DNA from: DAOUJI01 sp965197415
GTDB taxonomy: Bacteria > Chloroflexota > Dehalococcoidia > Lucifugimonadales > JAGWBF01
DNA length: 64,000 bases
Assembly (NCBI GenBank): GCA_965197415.1
Contig: OZ240207.1
Coordinates: 1,054,001-1,118,000 of the forward strand
Direction of reading: 5' to 3'
In this document: positions 17,476 through 26,643 of the stretch, piece by piece
Position numbering within the stretch: position 1 is the first letter of the stretch
How the letters are laid out: the number at the start of each line of letters is the position of its first letter
Translations under genes and position numbers: made by a program
The notes under the pieces: model-generated
What the model was told of the DNA's origin: nothing
Seen by the model: the letters and a program-made list of their open reading frames with translations, nothing else
Database searches by the model: none

Positions 17476-18551
17476 GACGCCTAAGCGCCAGCGAAGTCCA
17501 CGCCAGCAAGGTAGCTGAGCTTGGATTGGATGAGACTGCATTGGACCTCACCTCGATCGAGGCAATCGCCGCTGCGCTGAGGAGAGCGGCGAACTTCTTG
17601 TGCCCTTGCGCAGCAACTACGTTAGTTCGTGCAGTTGCCGAGCCTTTGCGTGGGCTGATTCAGGACATGGAGGAGACAAGGGAGATAGTCCGGGAAACGC
17701 TGGACGCCATGATCGCTATTGGCGACTTCCTTGAGTACCGCGACATAGAATCAGATGAGACATCTCGTGCGGCAGTGCTCCTATACGCGGCTCCCCCCAG
17801 CTTTGTATCTCGGGACAGTGGCACAGCGATTCTCTTAGGCGTCTCTACTCCAGCACTCGACAGTCTCGCGGACCGCATCGACTATGAGAACCACCTGCGA
17901 CGTCTCAGCCCTAGTCTTGGTGAAGACCTCGGTGCAGACCTTGAGCAACTAGGGTTCAGTGAAGTACCTCAAGACCAGTGGTTGCAAATGCCTCGACGAG
18001 AAACCCCGACTCAGCATTTGGCTCACTTGGACCGCCTTCTAAACGCAGCTGTGCCTTCGGGGGAGGTGGCTGGATTGTCAATACTCGACTGGGACCGCCC
18101 GGTCCGGTTCTACCGCGGGCGGTGGACGTCGGCAGGTTCGCTATCTGGACGGTTTGTGGCGCGGCGTAGTCAGGCCTATGGTGGAGATCTATGGTGCTAC
18201 ATAGAGATAAGCAGCGGAATGCCTGAGCGATTGGTGGATTTTCCACTGGGGGACAGTCGATGGCGCGGCTGCGATGAGGCATGGCGTTTGCAGATGGCGA
18301 TCGACGCCAATAGAGGAAGTGCGCAGGTGTTCAGGATACATCCAGGCCCAGAGAAATCATATGTGATGCAATTCTTCTCTCCTTTGCCGATGTGGGCTCG
18401 ACGCAGACTTGACTCGGTAGGACACCTGGTGCCGAGCCCTGGATGTCTCTTCGCCTATCGATTGGCCGAGGCTGAGTTAGCGGAGGAAGTGCATTTCGCT
18501 CATGACGTGCTGTGGCTTGAGGAACTGAACGGCAGCTCAGAACCTTCATGA
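17472..18551 (+). CDS. Unrecognised Druantia-operon protein (DruC/DruD position)
   Basis: A 359-aa protein. The ATG at 17472 overlaps the upstream stop as ATGA and has TGGAG at 17461-17465 in good position; starts at 17460 (TTG) and 17466 are poorer. The N-terminal third is helical (LTSIEAIAAALRRAANFL, then a long helix to about 90). A beta-rich middle follows with PPSFVSRDSGTAILLG, RFYRGRW and RFVARRSQAYGGDLWCYIE. The end has SYVMQFFSPLPMWARRRLD and is helical. No catalytic motif is visible. It is translationally coupled to the 988-aa gene and lies 19 bp before druE, so it very likely belongs to the same complex. Confidence 0.75.
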   Translation: MRRLSASEVHASKVAELGLDETALDLTSIEAIAAALRRAANFLCPCAATTLVRAVAEPLRGLIQDMEETREIVRETLDAMIAIGDFLEYRDIESDETSRAAVLLYAAPPSFVSRDSGTAILLGVSTPALDSLADRIDYENHLRRLSPSLGEDLGADLEQLGFSEVPQDQWLQMPRRETPTQHLAHLDRLLNAAVPSGEVAGLSILDWDRPVRFYRGRWTSAGSLSGRFVARRSQAYGGDLWCYIEISSGMPERLVDFPLGDSRWRGCDEAWRLQMAIDANRGSAQVFRIHPGPEKSYVMQFFSPLPMWARRRLDSVGHLVPSPGCLFAYRLAEAELAEEVHFAHDVLWLEELNGSSEPS

Positions 18552-18570
18552 GCAGGAGAAAGGGGGGGAG

Positions 18571-21500
18571 ATGTCACTAACTATCATAGAGACCATGCAA
18601 GAGATGCAAGGCGCTCTACAGGATTACATCGAAGCGACGTACCACATCAGTCATTCGACCCTTGTAGTTCAGCGCCAGGAGATTCTCCGAACACTTGGCG
18701 TCATCCACCAGCGACCCTACTTGGAAAGCACTCCTCGTTACAAGACCGGCACGGCGTTCAAGGATCTTGGACTTGACTCGGCCGCCCTTGAAGTCTTCGG
18801 CGCTGTCTCCGATGCTGATGGTGAGCTCAACCGCCTGATCTACGATCCTCCTTATGAACACCAAGCAGCTTCCACGAAGCTTTCGCTTGTAGACGGCCGT
18901 AGCCTCGTGGTCATGACAGGGACTGGGTCTGGCAAAACGGAATGCTTCCTGTTGCCAATTCTGGGCAAGCTGGCCTCCGAAGCCCAAAGGAAGGGGCAGG
19001 TATTTGGAGAAACGGCAGCAGTAAGGGCGATGGTGCTATACCCAATGAACGCCTTGGTCAATGACCAACTTGGCCGCCTCAGGCTCATGTTCGCGGACCA
19101 ACGCATTAGCGGCAAATTCATCAGGTGGTCCGGAAGGCCCGCACGATTCGCCCGATATACGAGCCGGACCTTGTACCCGGGAGTACGTGACTCAAGGAAG
19201 GACCAAATCAGGCTTGCCCCAATAAGGGACTACTACATCAACAATCTGGAAATAGCGGGAGACCCCTCTTCTCCTCAACAAGCTACAGCCAAAGCACTGA
19301 TCCGGGAACTGCAAGAGCGGGGTAAATGGCCTGCCAAACCCGACCTGATGAGGTGGTACGGCCAAAGAGGCCAGCGATGGCAGGACTCGAAGACTGGAGA
19401 ATTCAGGCGAGGTGTAACGCTGCCGGAGGACCCGGAGTTGATTACACGACACGAAATACAAGCAGCACCTCCCGACATCTTGGTCACGAACTACTCGATG
19501 TTGGAATACATGATGCTGCGCCCGTTGGAACGGCCAATCTTTGACCAAACGCGCGATTGGCTTCGTGCAAACCCAGAAGAGTCATTCCTGTTGGTCATCG
19601 ACGAGGCTCACCTCTACCGTGGGGCTGCGGGCACAGAGGTAGCGCTACTCATACGGCGTCTGTGCACACGACTCGGGATTCCGCCAAAGCGTCTACAGGT
19701 TATATGCACCAGCGCGAGCATGCAGAATCCAGACTACGCCCTGGAGTTTGCTGCCCAACTCACAGGAAAGGAATCAGGAGACTTCAGCAAAGTGGAAGGT
19801 GAGCTCTTGTTACGTCCCGACGAAGCGAAGGGCTCGGTCGAAGATACCCGCGCGCTAGGGGCGATTGACCTGAGGGCCTTCTACGATGCAGAGACCGACT
19901 CTGATCGCATGTCCCACGTTGCAGAGTTCTTACGTTACCGGAGGGTCGAGCCGTCAGGCCAACTGCATCAAACGTTGCACAGCGCGCTAGAAACTTTCCC
20001 GCCCCTGGCGAAACTTATCAACCTGACGATGAGAGAGGCTCAGCCGGTCGAGGAGCTTTGGGAGGTGCTATCCGATGAAGTCCCTCTTGAAGTCACGACA
20101 CGCGCAGTCACCAACCTAATCGCCCTCGCTAGCTCGGCTAAGCCTGATTCAAACCAGCCAGGTTTGATGCCGTGCCGAGTGCACTCCTTCTTCCGGGGTC
20201 TCGCCGGACTGTGGGTCTGCATGGACTCTCAATGCAGTGCGCTGCCTGAAGGTCAACGAGGAGGGCCTTCAGGGAAGCTGTTCAGCCAACCCCGCGATGT
20301 ATGCGATTGCGGTTCTAGAGTCCTCGAACTCTACACGTGCCGAAATTGCGGTACAGCTTACGCTCGAGCCTACACCAATGATGTAGAGGAACCCGATTTC
20401 CTTTGGTCAGAGCCGGGCGGAGCGCTAAGGACATTATCTGGGCAATACGGCGAATTGAATGCAATCGACCTTCTTCTCGAAGAGCCTGTCTTCGCAGACA
20501 GGGTTGAAGCGGCAGACTACGATCTGGTCACAGGACGTTTGAACCCCCTCAATTTGGGGACGCGGAACCGGCAAGTCTACCTCCGTGCCAACCGTGCGGA
20601 TCCTCCGGCCACAGATGAGGGCGCCATCGACTCATCCTTGGGTGAATTCAAACCGTGCGCAGGGTGCGGCGAGACCGCCGGATTCGGCCGAACCTCTGTT
20701 CAGGACCATCAGACCAAGGGTGACCAGCCCTTCCAAGCATTGATTTCAAAGCAGATTCAGGTGCAGCCCCCTGGTCCCAATCCGGCAACCAAACTAGCCC
20801 CCCTTCGCGGGAGGAAAGTCCTTATTTTCTCGGATTCTAGGCAGATGGCTGCCCGCTTAGCGCCAAACATCCAGACCTATTCGACGCGAGACGCTTTGCG
20901 CCCTCTGATCGTCTTTGGATACGCTCGCCTAAGTGGAAATGCGACAATCAACAGATTCCTTTCCCTGGAGGACCTTTACCTTGCAGTGTTGGTCGCAGCA
21001 AAGGAGATGGGGGTAAGGCTGAGGCCCGAATTGAAGATCGGTGAGAGTTTCGAAGGGGAGAATACGGTGGAGCAGGCAGTCGGAAGCGGTGCCTTAGAGG
21101 ACGATGGTCGACTCTTGGAGCTCCTCATGGAACTCAAGAATTCGCCACCGCCTGAATCCCTGCTTCGCTCGATCATGGCTTCGATCACCGATAGGTACTA
21201 TGGTTTGGAGTCGCTCGCGTTAGCATCGCTTGTAGAGCGCCCTGCCCACACCTCCAAGGTCATGGCTCTGCCTGATATTCCCCAGTATGCGGAGTCAGAT
21301 GACGAAAAGCTCGCGCTCGCCCGCGCATGGCTACGCTGTTGGATGAGATCGGGAGTTTGGTTGAGCCGAATGCCAGGAGCGTGGTCGTCTACAGTTGTTC
21401 GCTCACACGCAGGCAGATTCCAGGCTATGAGTCGTCTTCTACCCGACTCGTCAGGTAGGGGGCTCTTTGAAAGGAAGTGGCTTCCGCAGCTGTTGGAAAT

Positions 21501-24102
21501 GTTTGCCGAGCCGACGACCAGAGGAATGTACCGACTGGCTGGGAAAGAGTTGTCGCTGGCGATCGGAGGAGACTGGTCGTACTGCCAATCCTGCCGGACA
21601 GCCCAAAGACCCATTCCCGGAAGAATCACTTGTGCCAACTGCGGGCGTGACGCTACTGAACCCATCGACCCAGACACAGACTCTGTCTTTGTCGCCAGGA
21701 AAGGGTATTACCGGACGAGCACATTGGCCGCATTGAAGTCACCGCCCATACCACCACTGGCGCTCATTGCTGCAGAACACACTGCGCAGGTCAACACCGC
21801 ACAGGCGGACGAGATATTCTCTAAGGCCGAAGAACACGAGATCCTCTTTCAAGATGTGGATTTGGGACCTGGGGACACGGGGCGAGAGAGACCGGCGATA
21901 GATGTCCTCTCTTGCACGACCACTATGGAAGTTGGCATCGACATAGGTGCTCTTTCAGGGGTGTCTCTGAGGAACATGCCGCCAGCAAGGGCGAACTACC
22001 AACAGCGTGCCGGCCGTGCCGGCCGTCGAGGAACGAATATCGCAACCGTAACTGCATTCGGTAGTGCTGACAGTCATGATGAGCACCACTTCGAACATCC
22101 AGACCAGATGATCCGAGGAAAGGTCGACGACCCAACACTGACGCTAGGCAATCCGGTAATTGCGCGACGTCACGTTACGGCACATCTGCTGCAAAGATAC
22201 CACCAGGCAAGATTACCTCAGATTAGTCCAGAAGATCAGCCCCATCTGTTCGCTGTGCTTGGGACGGTCGCGGACTTCAAGAATCCCGGCAAGGTATTGA
22301 ATCGTGTTGATCTCGAAGAATGGCTGCGCTCGAATGAGGTCGACTTGAAGGGAGATGTCGATGCATTGCTCCCAAGAGAGGTTGCTGGCACCGAACGCCA
22401 AGAACTTCTGGACCGATTAGTCGAAGCAACGCTAGAGTCCATTGATACTGCGCTCGAGAACGATTCCCCAGGGTCGGATGAAGGCAGACAGCTAGGCGAG
22501 GAAGAAGATACGGCGAGCTTGGAGGCGCCGGATGAGCCTGGTGAGGAAGGACCTGTCCGAGACCCTTCTGAGAATCTTCTCGACCGCCTGCTCTACAAGG
22601 CAGTGCTTCCTCGTTACGCATTTCCCACAGACGTCGCCGGATTTCATGTCTTCGACCAAGAGCGCTCAACCCGCTATCGCGCGGCCTTTCGCTATACGCC
22701 ATCGCAGGGGCTTGCTATTGCGCTTTCTCAGTACGCACCGGGAAAGGAGGTCTGGATCGATGGCAAACTCTGGACTTCAGGAGCACTCTACTCGCCGATA
22801 TCGAACGATCGGTACGATGCTTGGAACAGCCGACGGCTTTACTACGAATGCAAGAATTGCCACTATGCTCTGACCAGATCTGTGGGGGAAGGAGAAAGGG
22901 GAGAGACCCGAAACTGTGAGGGGTGTGGTGGCATAGGAACCATGGGTCCGGCGAAGAATTGGCTGAGACCTCCTGGGTTTGCACATCCCGTCAGCCGAGA
23001 AGAGGGTACGTCGCCAGATGACCAACCCACCAGGAGTTATGCCACCCGCGCCAAGTTGACGATGGCCACGCCATCAGATCCAGAGAAGTGGACGGATCTC
23101 AATGAGCGTATTCGCAAACACTACGCCAGGGATTATCTTCTCGTCACAAACCGTGGGCCGCGTGACGAAGGTTACTCGTATTGCACGAGATGCGGCCTCA
23201 TCGAACCGACCGCAACGCGGAACGGGCAGGTCGGAACAGACCACCGTAAGCCATTTCCAGACCCATCCAATCCGAATTGTCCGGGAGCCGGAACGACTAC
23301 TGGATTGGTGCTAGGAACGGACTTCATCAGCGATGTGCTTCTCATATCTATAGGCACTAGGCCTCCGCTCACCCTGCTTCCTGGGCTGCTGCCCACTAAC
23401 GTTGCGCTGCGCACTATCAGCGAAGCGCTCACAGTGGCCGCCTGTAGGCTCTTGGAATTGGACCCCAACGAGTTGCAGGCCGAATACCGACCAGCGCTTA
23501 CTGAAGATGGGCGCCAAGGTCTCGAAGCAGAGATCTACCTTTATGACACTTTGCCCGGTGGTGCTGGCTTTGCTCGGCGTGTCGGTGAACTGGGACTAGA
23601 TGTCTTTGAGGAAGCCCTACATATCCTGGAGGAATGCCCAGAGACCTGCGACCGGTCATGCTACCGCTGCTTAAGAAGCTACAAGAACAAGTTTGAACAC
23701 GATCTCTTGGATCGTCATCTCGGCGCAAGTCTGCTGAGATATCTGATCTACGGAAGCAATCCGACAATGGACGCTGGACGTCTTCAAGGTTCAACTAAAC
23801 TGCTCTTCGAAGATCTCATTAGACAACAGACCCAGACTACGGCGGTAGCGTTCAATCACCAGGCGACACTCCCCAGCCTTGGCCCAGTCACGATTCCAAT
23901 ATACGTGAGACGGGCCGATGGAACCGAATTCTTCGTGGGTCTCTGCGAACCGCTCACGCGCGATACCCCGGCTGATGTTGTGCTCAGGGACGTAAAGCAG
24001 TGGTGTCCCACAATCCCGGTCGTGCTCTGCGATGAGATTTTGGTGTCGCGGAACCTCCCTGCCGCCACGAATCACATTCTGGAGAAGATGGGTTTGGGCT
24101 AA
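18571..24102 (+). CDS. druE: DruE, large DEAH-box helicase with DUF1998 domain
   Basis: An 1843-aa superfamily 2 helicase. Walker A is TGTGSGKT (116-123), motif II is DEAH (344-347), and motif VI is QQRAGRAGRRG (about 1144-1154) preceded by TTTMEVGIDIGALSGVSLRN. Several Cys pairs look like zinc knuckles: CDCGSRV...CRNCG near 580, CQSC...CANCG near 1005-1025, CKNCHYA...CEGCGG near 1425-1450. The C-terminal DUF1998 part has LPGGAGFARRVGELGL and CPETCDRSCYRCLRSYKN near 1660-1710. Size and order match DruE; DrmA of DISARM and DpdJ are related but shorter or differ in context, and the druA gene settles the assignment. It probably translocates on invading DNA using ATP. Start: ATG after AAAGGGGGGGAG. 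Confidence 0.9.
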   Translation: MSLTIIETMQEMQGALQDYIEATYHISHSTLVVQRQEILRTLGVIHQRPYLESTPRYKTGTAFKDLGLDSAALEVFGAVSDADGELNRLIYDPPYEHQAASTKLSLVDGRSLVVMTGTGSGKTECFLLPILGKLASEAQRKGQVFGETAAVRAMVLYPMNALVNDQLGRLRLMFADQRISGKFIRWSGRPARFARYTSRTLYPGVRDSRKDQIRLAPIRDYYINNLEIAGDPSSPQQATAKALIRELQERGKWPAKPDLMRWYGQRGQRWQDSKTGEFRRGVTLPEDPELITRHEIQAAPPDILVTNYSMLEYMMLRPLERPIFDQTRDWLRANPEESFLLVIDEAHLYRGAAGTEVALLIRRLCTRLGIPPKRLQVICTSASMQNPDYALEFAAQLTGKESGDFSKVEGELLLRPDEAKGSVEDTRALGAIDLRAFYDAETDSDRMSHVAEFLRYRRVEPSGQLHQTLHSALETFPPLAKLINLTMREAQPVEELWEVLSDEVPLEVTTRAVTNLIALASSAKPDSNQPGLMPCRVHSFFRGLAGLWVCMDSQCSALPEGQRGGPSGKLFSQPRDVCDCGSRVLELYTCRNCGTAYARAYTNDVEEPDFLWSEPGGALRTLSGQYGELNAIDLLLEEPVFADRVEAADYDLVTGRLNPLNLGTRNRQVYLRANRADPPATDEGAIDSSLGEFKPCAGCGETAGFGRTSVQDHQTKGDQPFQALISKQIQVQPPGPNPATKLAPLRGRKVLIFSDSRQMAARLAPNIQTYSTRDALRPLIVFGYARLSGNATINRFLSLEDLYLAVLVAAKEMGVRLRPELKIGESFEGENTVEQAVGSGALEDDGRLLELLMELKNSPPPESLLRSIMASITDRYYGLESLALASLVERPAHTSKVMALPDIPQYAESDDEKLALARAWLRCWMRSGVWLSRMPGAWSSTVVRSHAGRFQAMSRLLPDSSGRGLFERKWLPQLLEMFAEPTTRGMYRLAGKELSLAIGGDWSYCQSCRTAQRPIPGRITCANCGRDATEPIDPDTDSVFVARKGYYRTSTLAALKSPPIPPLALIAAEHTAQVNTAQADEIFSKAEEHEILFQDVDLGPGDTGRERPAIDVLSCTTTMEVGIDIGALSGVSLRNMPPARANYQQRAGRAGRRGTNIATVTAFGSADSHDEHHFEHPDQMIRGKVDDPTLTLGNPVIARRHVTAHLLQRYHQARLPQISPEDQPHLFAVLGTVADFKNPGKVLNRVDLEEWLRSNEVDLKGDVDALLPREVAGTERQELLDRLVEATLESIDTALENDSPGSDEGRQLGEEEDTASLEAPDEPGEEGPVRDPSENLLDRLLYKAVLPRYAFPTDVAGFHVFDQERSTRYRAAFRYTPSQGLAIALSQYAPGKEVWIDGKLWTSGALYSPISNDRYDAWNSRRLYYECKNCHYALTRSVGEGERGETRNCEGCGGIGTMGPAKNWLRPPGFAHPVSREEGTSPDDQPTRSYATRAKLTMATPSDPEKWTDLNERIRKHYARDYLLVTNRGPRDEGYSYCTRCGLIEPTATRNGQVGTDHRKPFPDPSNPNCPGAGTTTGLVLGTDFISDVLLISIGTRPPLTLLPGLLPTNVALRTISEALTVAACRLLELDPNELQAEYRPALTEDGRQGLEAEIYLYDTLPGGAGFARRVGELGLDVFEEALHILEECPETCDRSCYRCLRSYKNKFEHDLLDRHLGASLLRYLIYGSNPTMDAGRLQGSTKLLFEDLIRQQTQTTAVAFNHQATLPSLGPVTIPIYVRRADGTEFFVGLCEPLTRDTPADVVLRDVKQWCPTIPVVLCDEILVSRNLPAATNHILEKMGLG

Positions 24103-24135
24103 TTCATACCCATCACGATCTGGAGGAGGCGCGCC

Positions 24136-25443
24136 ATGAGCGTCGCATGCCCGAAGTGCGGAAATGAGGAATTGAGGTTGGACCCCATCAGTCGGTTCCG
24201 TCTCGGAATACCGCAACTCAGCGATCTGGAGCAGGCTGTCGTCGTGCTGTCTTGTCAGCCGTGTGGCAGCGACTTCCAATTTCGTATCCATGGACGAAAT
24301 CGACCGAGCTTCTCGCACTTCATGCATGTTGGGGACGATGGCAAGCCTGAAACGGATGGTCTCCGTCGGGGATACATATCATTGTGGCCTGACACGGTCG
24401 TCAAGAAGGCGTCTGTCGATTATCGCTTCGCGCACAAGGATGGGCAGAATATTCTGTGGCCGATGAACGAGGCCAGGATTCAGACCGGCACAGGCGTCGA
24501 CCAATACGGCGACCCTGACCTCATGGCGGAGTTCGCGAAGGAGTATCTGAAACAGCACTGGGTGCTCTTGAAGCCGGGACGGTTGCCGCAAACACTCGTC
24601 GAAGTCATGCCGTCGCTGCTACTGCTGGTCACCGCAGCCGAGCTGGCGACGAAGGCTTTCGCCCTGCGTTCGAAGGGTGAAACACCCCGAACACACGACC
24701 TAGTAGAGCTCTATGACGGCTTGGACCCTGAGCATCGAGCGGCTGTCGAGTCTCGATTCGGCGGGTGTCGGCTAGTTGTGGGTCTCACATCCATTGGCGC
24801 CGATGCTCCTAAGATTCAGGACATATTGGGCACGTACGCCGACATCTATGGCGGCAAGCGCGGCGCCTACCAAGAGGCCAAGTTCTACGCCGAGCCCACG
24901 ACCATGCTGCCAGAGGCTAGCAATTTAAGGGGTGCCAACCTTATCAAGGGGAACACCCCGTATCCGACTTTCATGCCTTATCTGGTTGAGGCGATCGTGG
25001 ACTGCTACTACTTCTACTCAGGGCTTGAGCGGCTTCGCAGACGCGGCGCTGAGATACATGAACTCGGCCCTAACTCAACGAGCCACGGTTACGGAGACTG
25101 GGTTCTGAGGCCTTCGTCGTTGGACCTCGCGGTGATCATCGTTTCACAACAGGAGTCCAAAGACTCTGGCCACAATGACCTCCCCTCCTTTGCGAGCTTC
25201 AAGTCACATCACCCGACTGGCCTCCAGGCCGACTGGATGTACGGAGGGAGCACTCTTCTCTTCTACGACGCAACCGGCTCAAAGCCTCGGGACGGCATCG
25301 AGACCATCGCTGACATTGAATGCCACATCATAAGCGAGGAACAAGTTCGCATGCACTCCCGCGATCTGGATAGGTTGGCCGACAGACTTGAAGCAATCGA
25401 CGCCGGAGACACGCCCCTGGGTGCCCTCCCGCCAGTTCGCTAG
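24136..25443 (+). CDS. Zinc-ribbon protein with a HEPN-like segment, Druantia-associated
   Basis: A 435-aa protein starting 33 bp after druE with its own GGAGGAGG site. An N-terminal zinc ribbon has Cys5/Cys8 (CPKCG) and Cys40/Cys43 (CQPCG). A segment at about 160-208 (TAAELATKAFALRSKG, then PRTHDLVELYDGL) resembles the helix pair of HEPN domains, in which a HDLxxLL-type motif follows a long helix; the ribonuclease RxxxxH motif of active HEPN toxins is not clear. The rest has no recognised motif. Operon-like position suggests an accessory or regulatory subunit of the Druantia system, or an independent abortive-infection protein. Confidence 0.65.
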   Translation: MSVACPKCGNEELRLDPISRFRLGIPQLSDLEQAVVVLSCQPCGSDFQFRIHGRNRPSFSHFMHVGDDGKPETDGLRRGYISLWPDTVVKKASVDYRFAHKDGQNILWPMNEARIQTGTGVDQYGDPDLMAEFAKEYLKQHWVLLKPGRLPQTLVEVMPSLLLLVTAAELATKAFALRSKGETPRTHDLVELYDGLDPEHRAAVESRFGGCRLVVGLTSIGADAPKIQDILGTYADIYGGKRGAYQEAKFYAEPTTMLPEASNLRGANLIKGNTPYPTFMPYLVEAIVDCYYFYSGLERLRRRGAEIHELGPNSTSHGYGDWVLRPSSLDLAVIIVSQQESKDSGHNDLPSFASFKSHHPTGLQADWMYGGSTLLFYDATGSKPRDGIETIADIECHIISEEQVRMHSRDLDRLADRLEAIDAGDTPLGALPPVR

Positions 25444-25946
25444 CCAGGGATAATCCTTCTGTAATGGGCTTCCTGGCAGACCAGACGCCAGCGACCACGG
25501 CAACCGCGGGCGCGTAACGCACGAGGATCGGCTACGATCGTCTTCAAAGCCACCGACAGCGTTGGGCGGGAGGGTGATGGCTATCTAGGTTCACCTGAAG
25601 AGGCTCGAACTCCCCGCGAGGACCGCTGTGCCAGGGCTCACAGAGCCCCCAACCACATCTCGAAGATGGTTCCACCTACTATCCCCTTAGGCCCACCACC
25701 GCTTACGGTAGATACCGCAATCTTTGAGATGTCGCTCGGCAGCCTATCGGCGCACAGAGGACTCGCGATTCCCGTAGTGTGACGCGCGTGGTGACGGAAG
25801 GACGGAAGGAGCGCCGCGCGGGCCCCAGCTCCCAATTATCTGGCGTCCTCCTCTTCCTGTCCTTAAGCCGTTGGCATCCCCTAGCCTCGCTGGCTCGCCA
25901 AATTCTGCTACGATACGATAGGAGTTCCTTGGAGTTCGCTGTTCAG
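25444..25946. other. Intergenic gap between convergent units
   Basis: About 500 bp between the end of the plus-strand defence operon and the end of the minus-strand FRG-TPR gene. I see only short overlapping frames without domain signatures and no strong terminator hairpin. Confidence 0.45.
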
Positions 25947-26643
25947 CTAACCCTGTTCCGAAACACGGCTTGAGATACTTACGGTGATAGGGCCTCTTCC
26001 GCTGAACCCATGCCCACCTGGGTTCATATAGCCACTGTTACCAACATTTCCAGTTCTTCCCGCGATCATGTATGTATATCGGTGTAATTCAGGTACAGAA
26101 TCTCTTTCCCTGATGCATATTTGCAAGTGGGTTCCCGAAGGGTCTAGATAGGCAGTAAACTCGAGGCCCGCGAGCAGTTCGAGAAGCCTCGACGATGTCC
26201 ATAGATTCTGCTTGACTGGCTCATTGTCCGGTGCTTGAGCAACAGCTTGGGTATAGCACTTCTGTGCTTCGCTGAATCTCCCCAAGCACATCAGCGCATT
26301 CCCCTTGTTGAATGTGGCATGCCAATTGTCAGATGCAACCTCGTTGTATGCCGAAATCGCCTCTTCGAAGCGGAGCATGTCAGCATACGTGTTGGCCAGA
26401 TTGAATTGGTATGTGGCGGGACCGGGAGCTAACTCAATCACTTGTAGATAGTCTTTCAAGGCCCCTCTGTAGTCCTTAAGTTCGACCCTGGAGTTGGCTC
26501 GGTTGAAGTAAATCATGTGGCCGATCATGATACTTTGAGGGAATTTCGTCATCGTGGTGATCGCCCTATCGTAGTCCTCTATCGCCTCGACGTGATTACC
26601 CAGTTCGGCGTGAGCGTTGGCTCTCAAGAAATAAATCCTATAG

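Noticed and set aside
13060..25443. DISARM or Dpd system instead of Druantia
   Set aside because: DISARM also has DUF1998 helicase genes, but needs drmB, drmC and a methylase, none of which is present. The DUF4338 gene is specific to Druantia type I.
25638..25835. 65-aa minus-strand frame in the gap after the Druantia operon
   Set aside because: Short, no ribosome site, no domain; likely chance.
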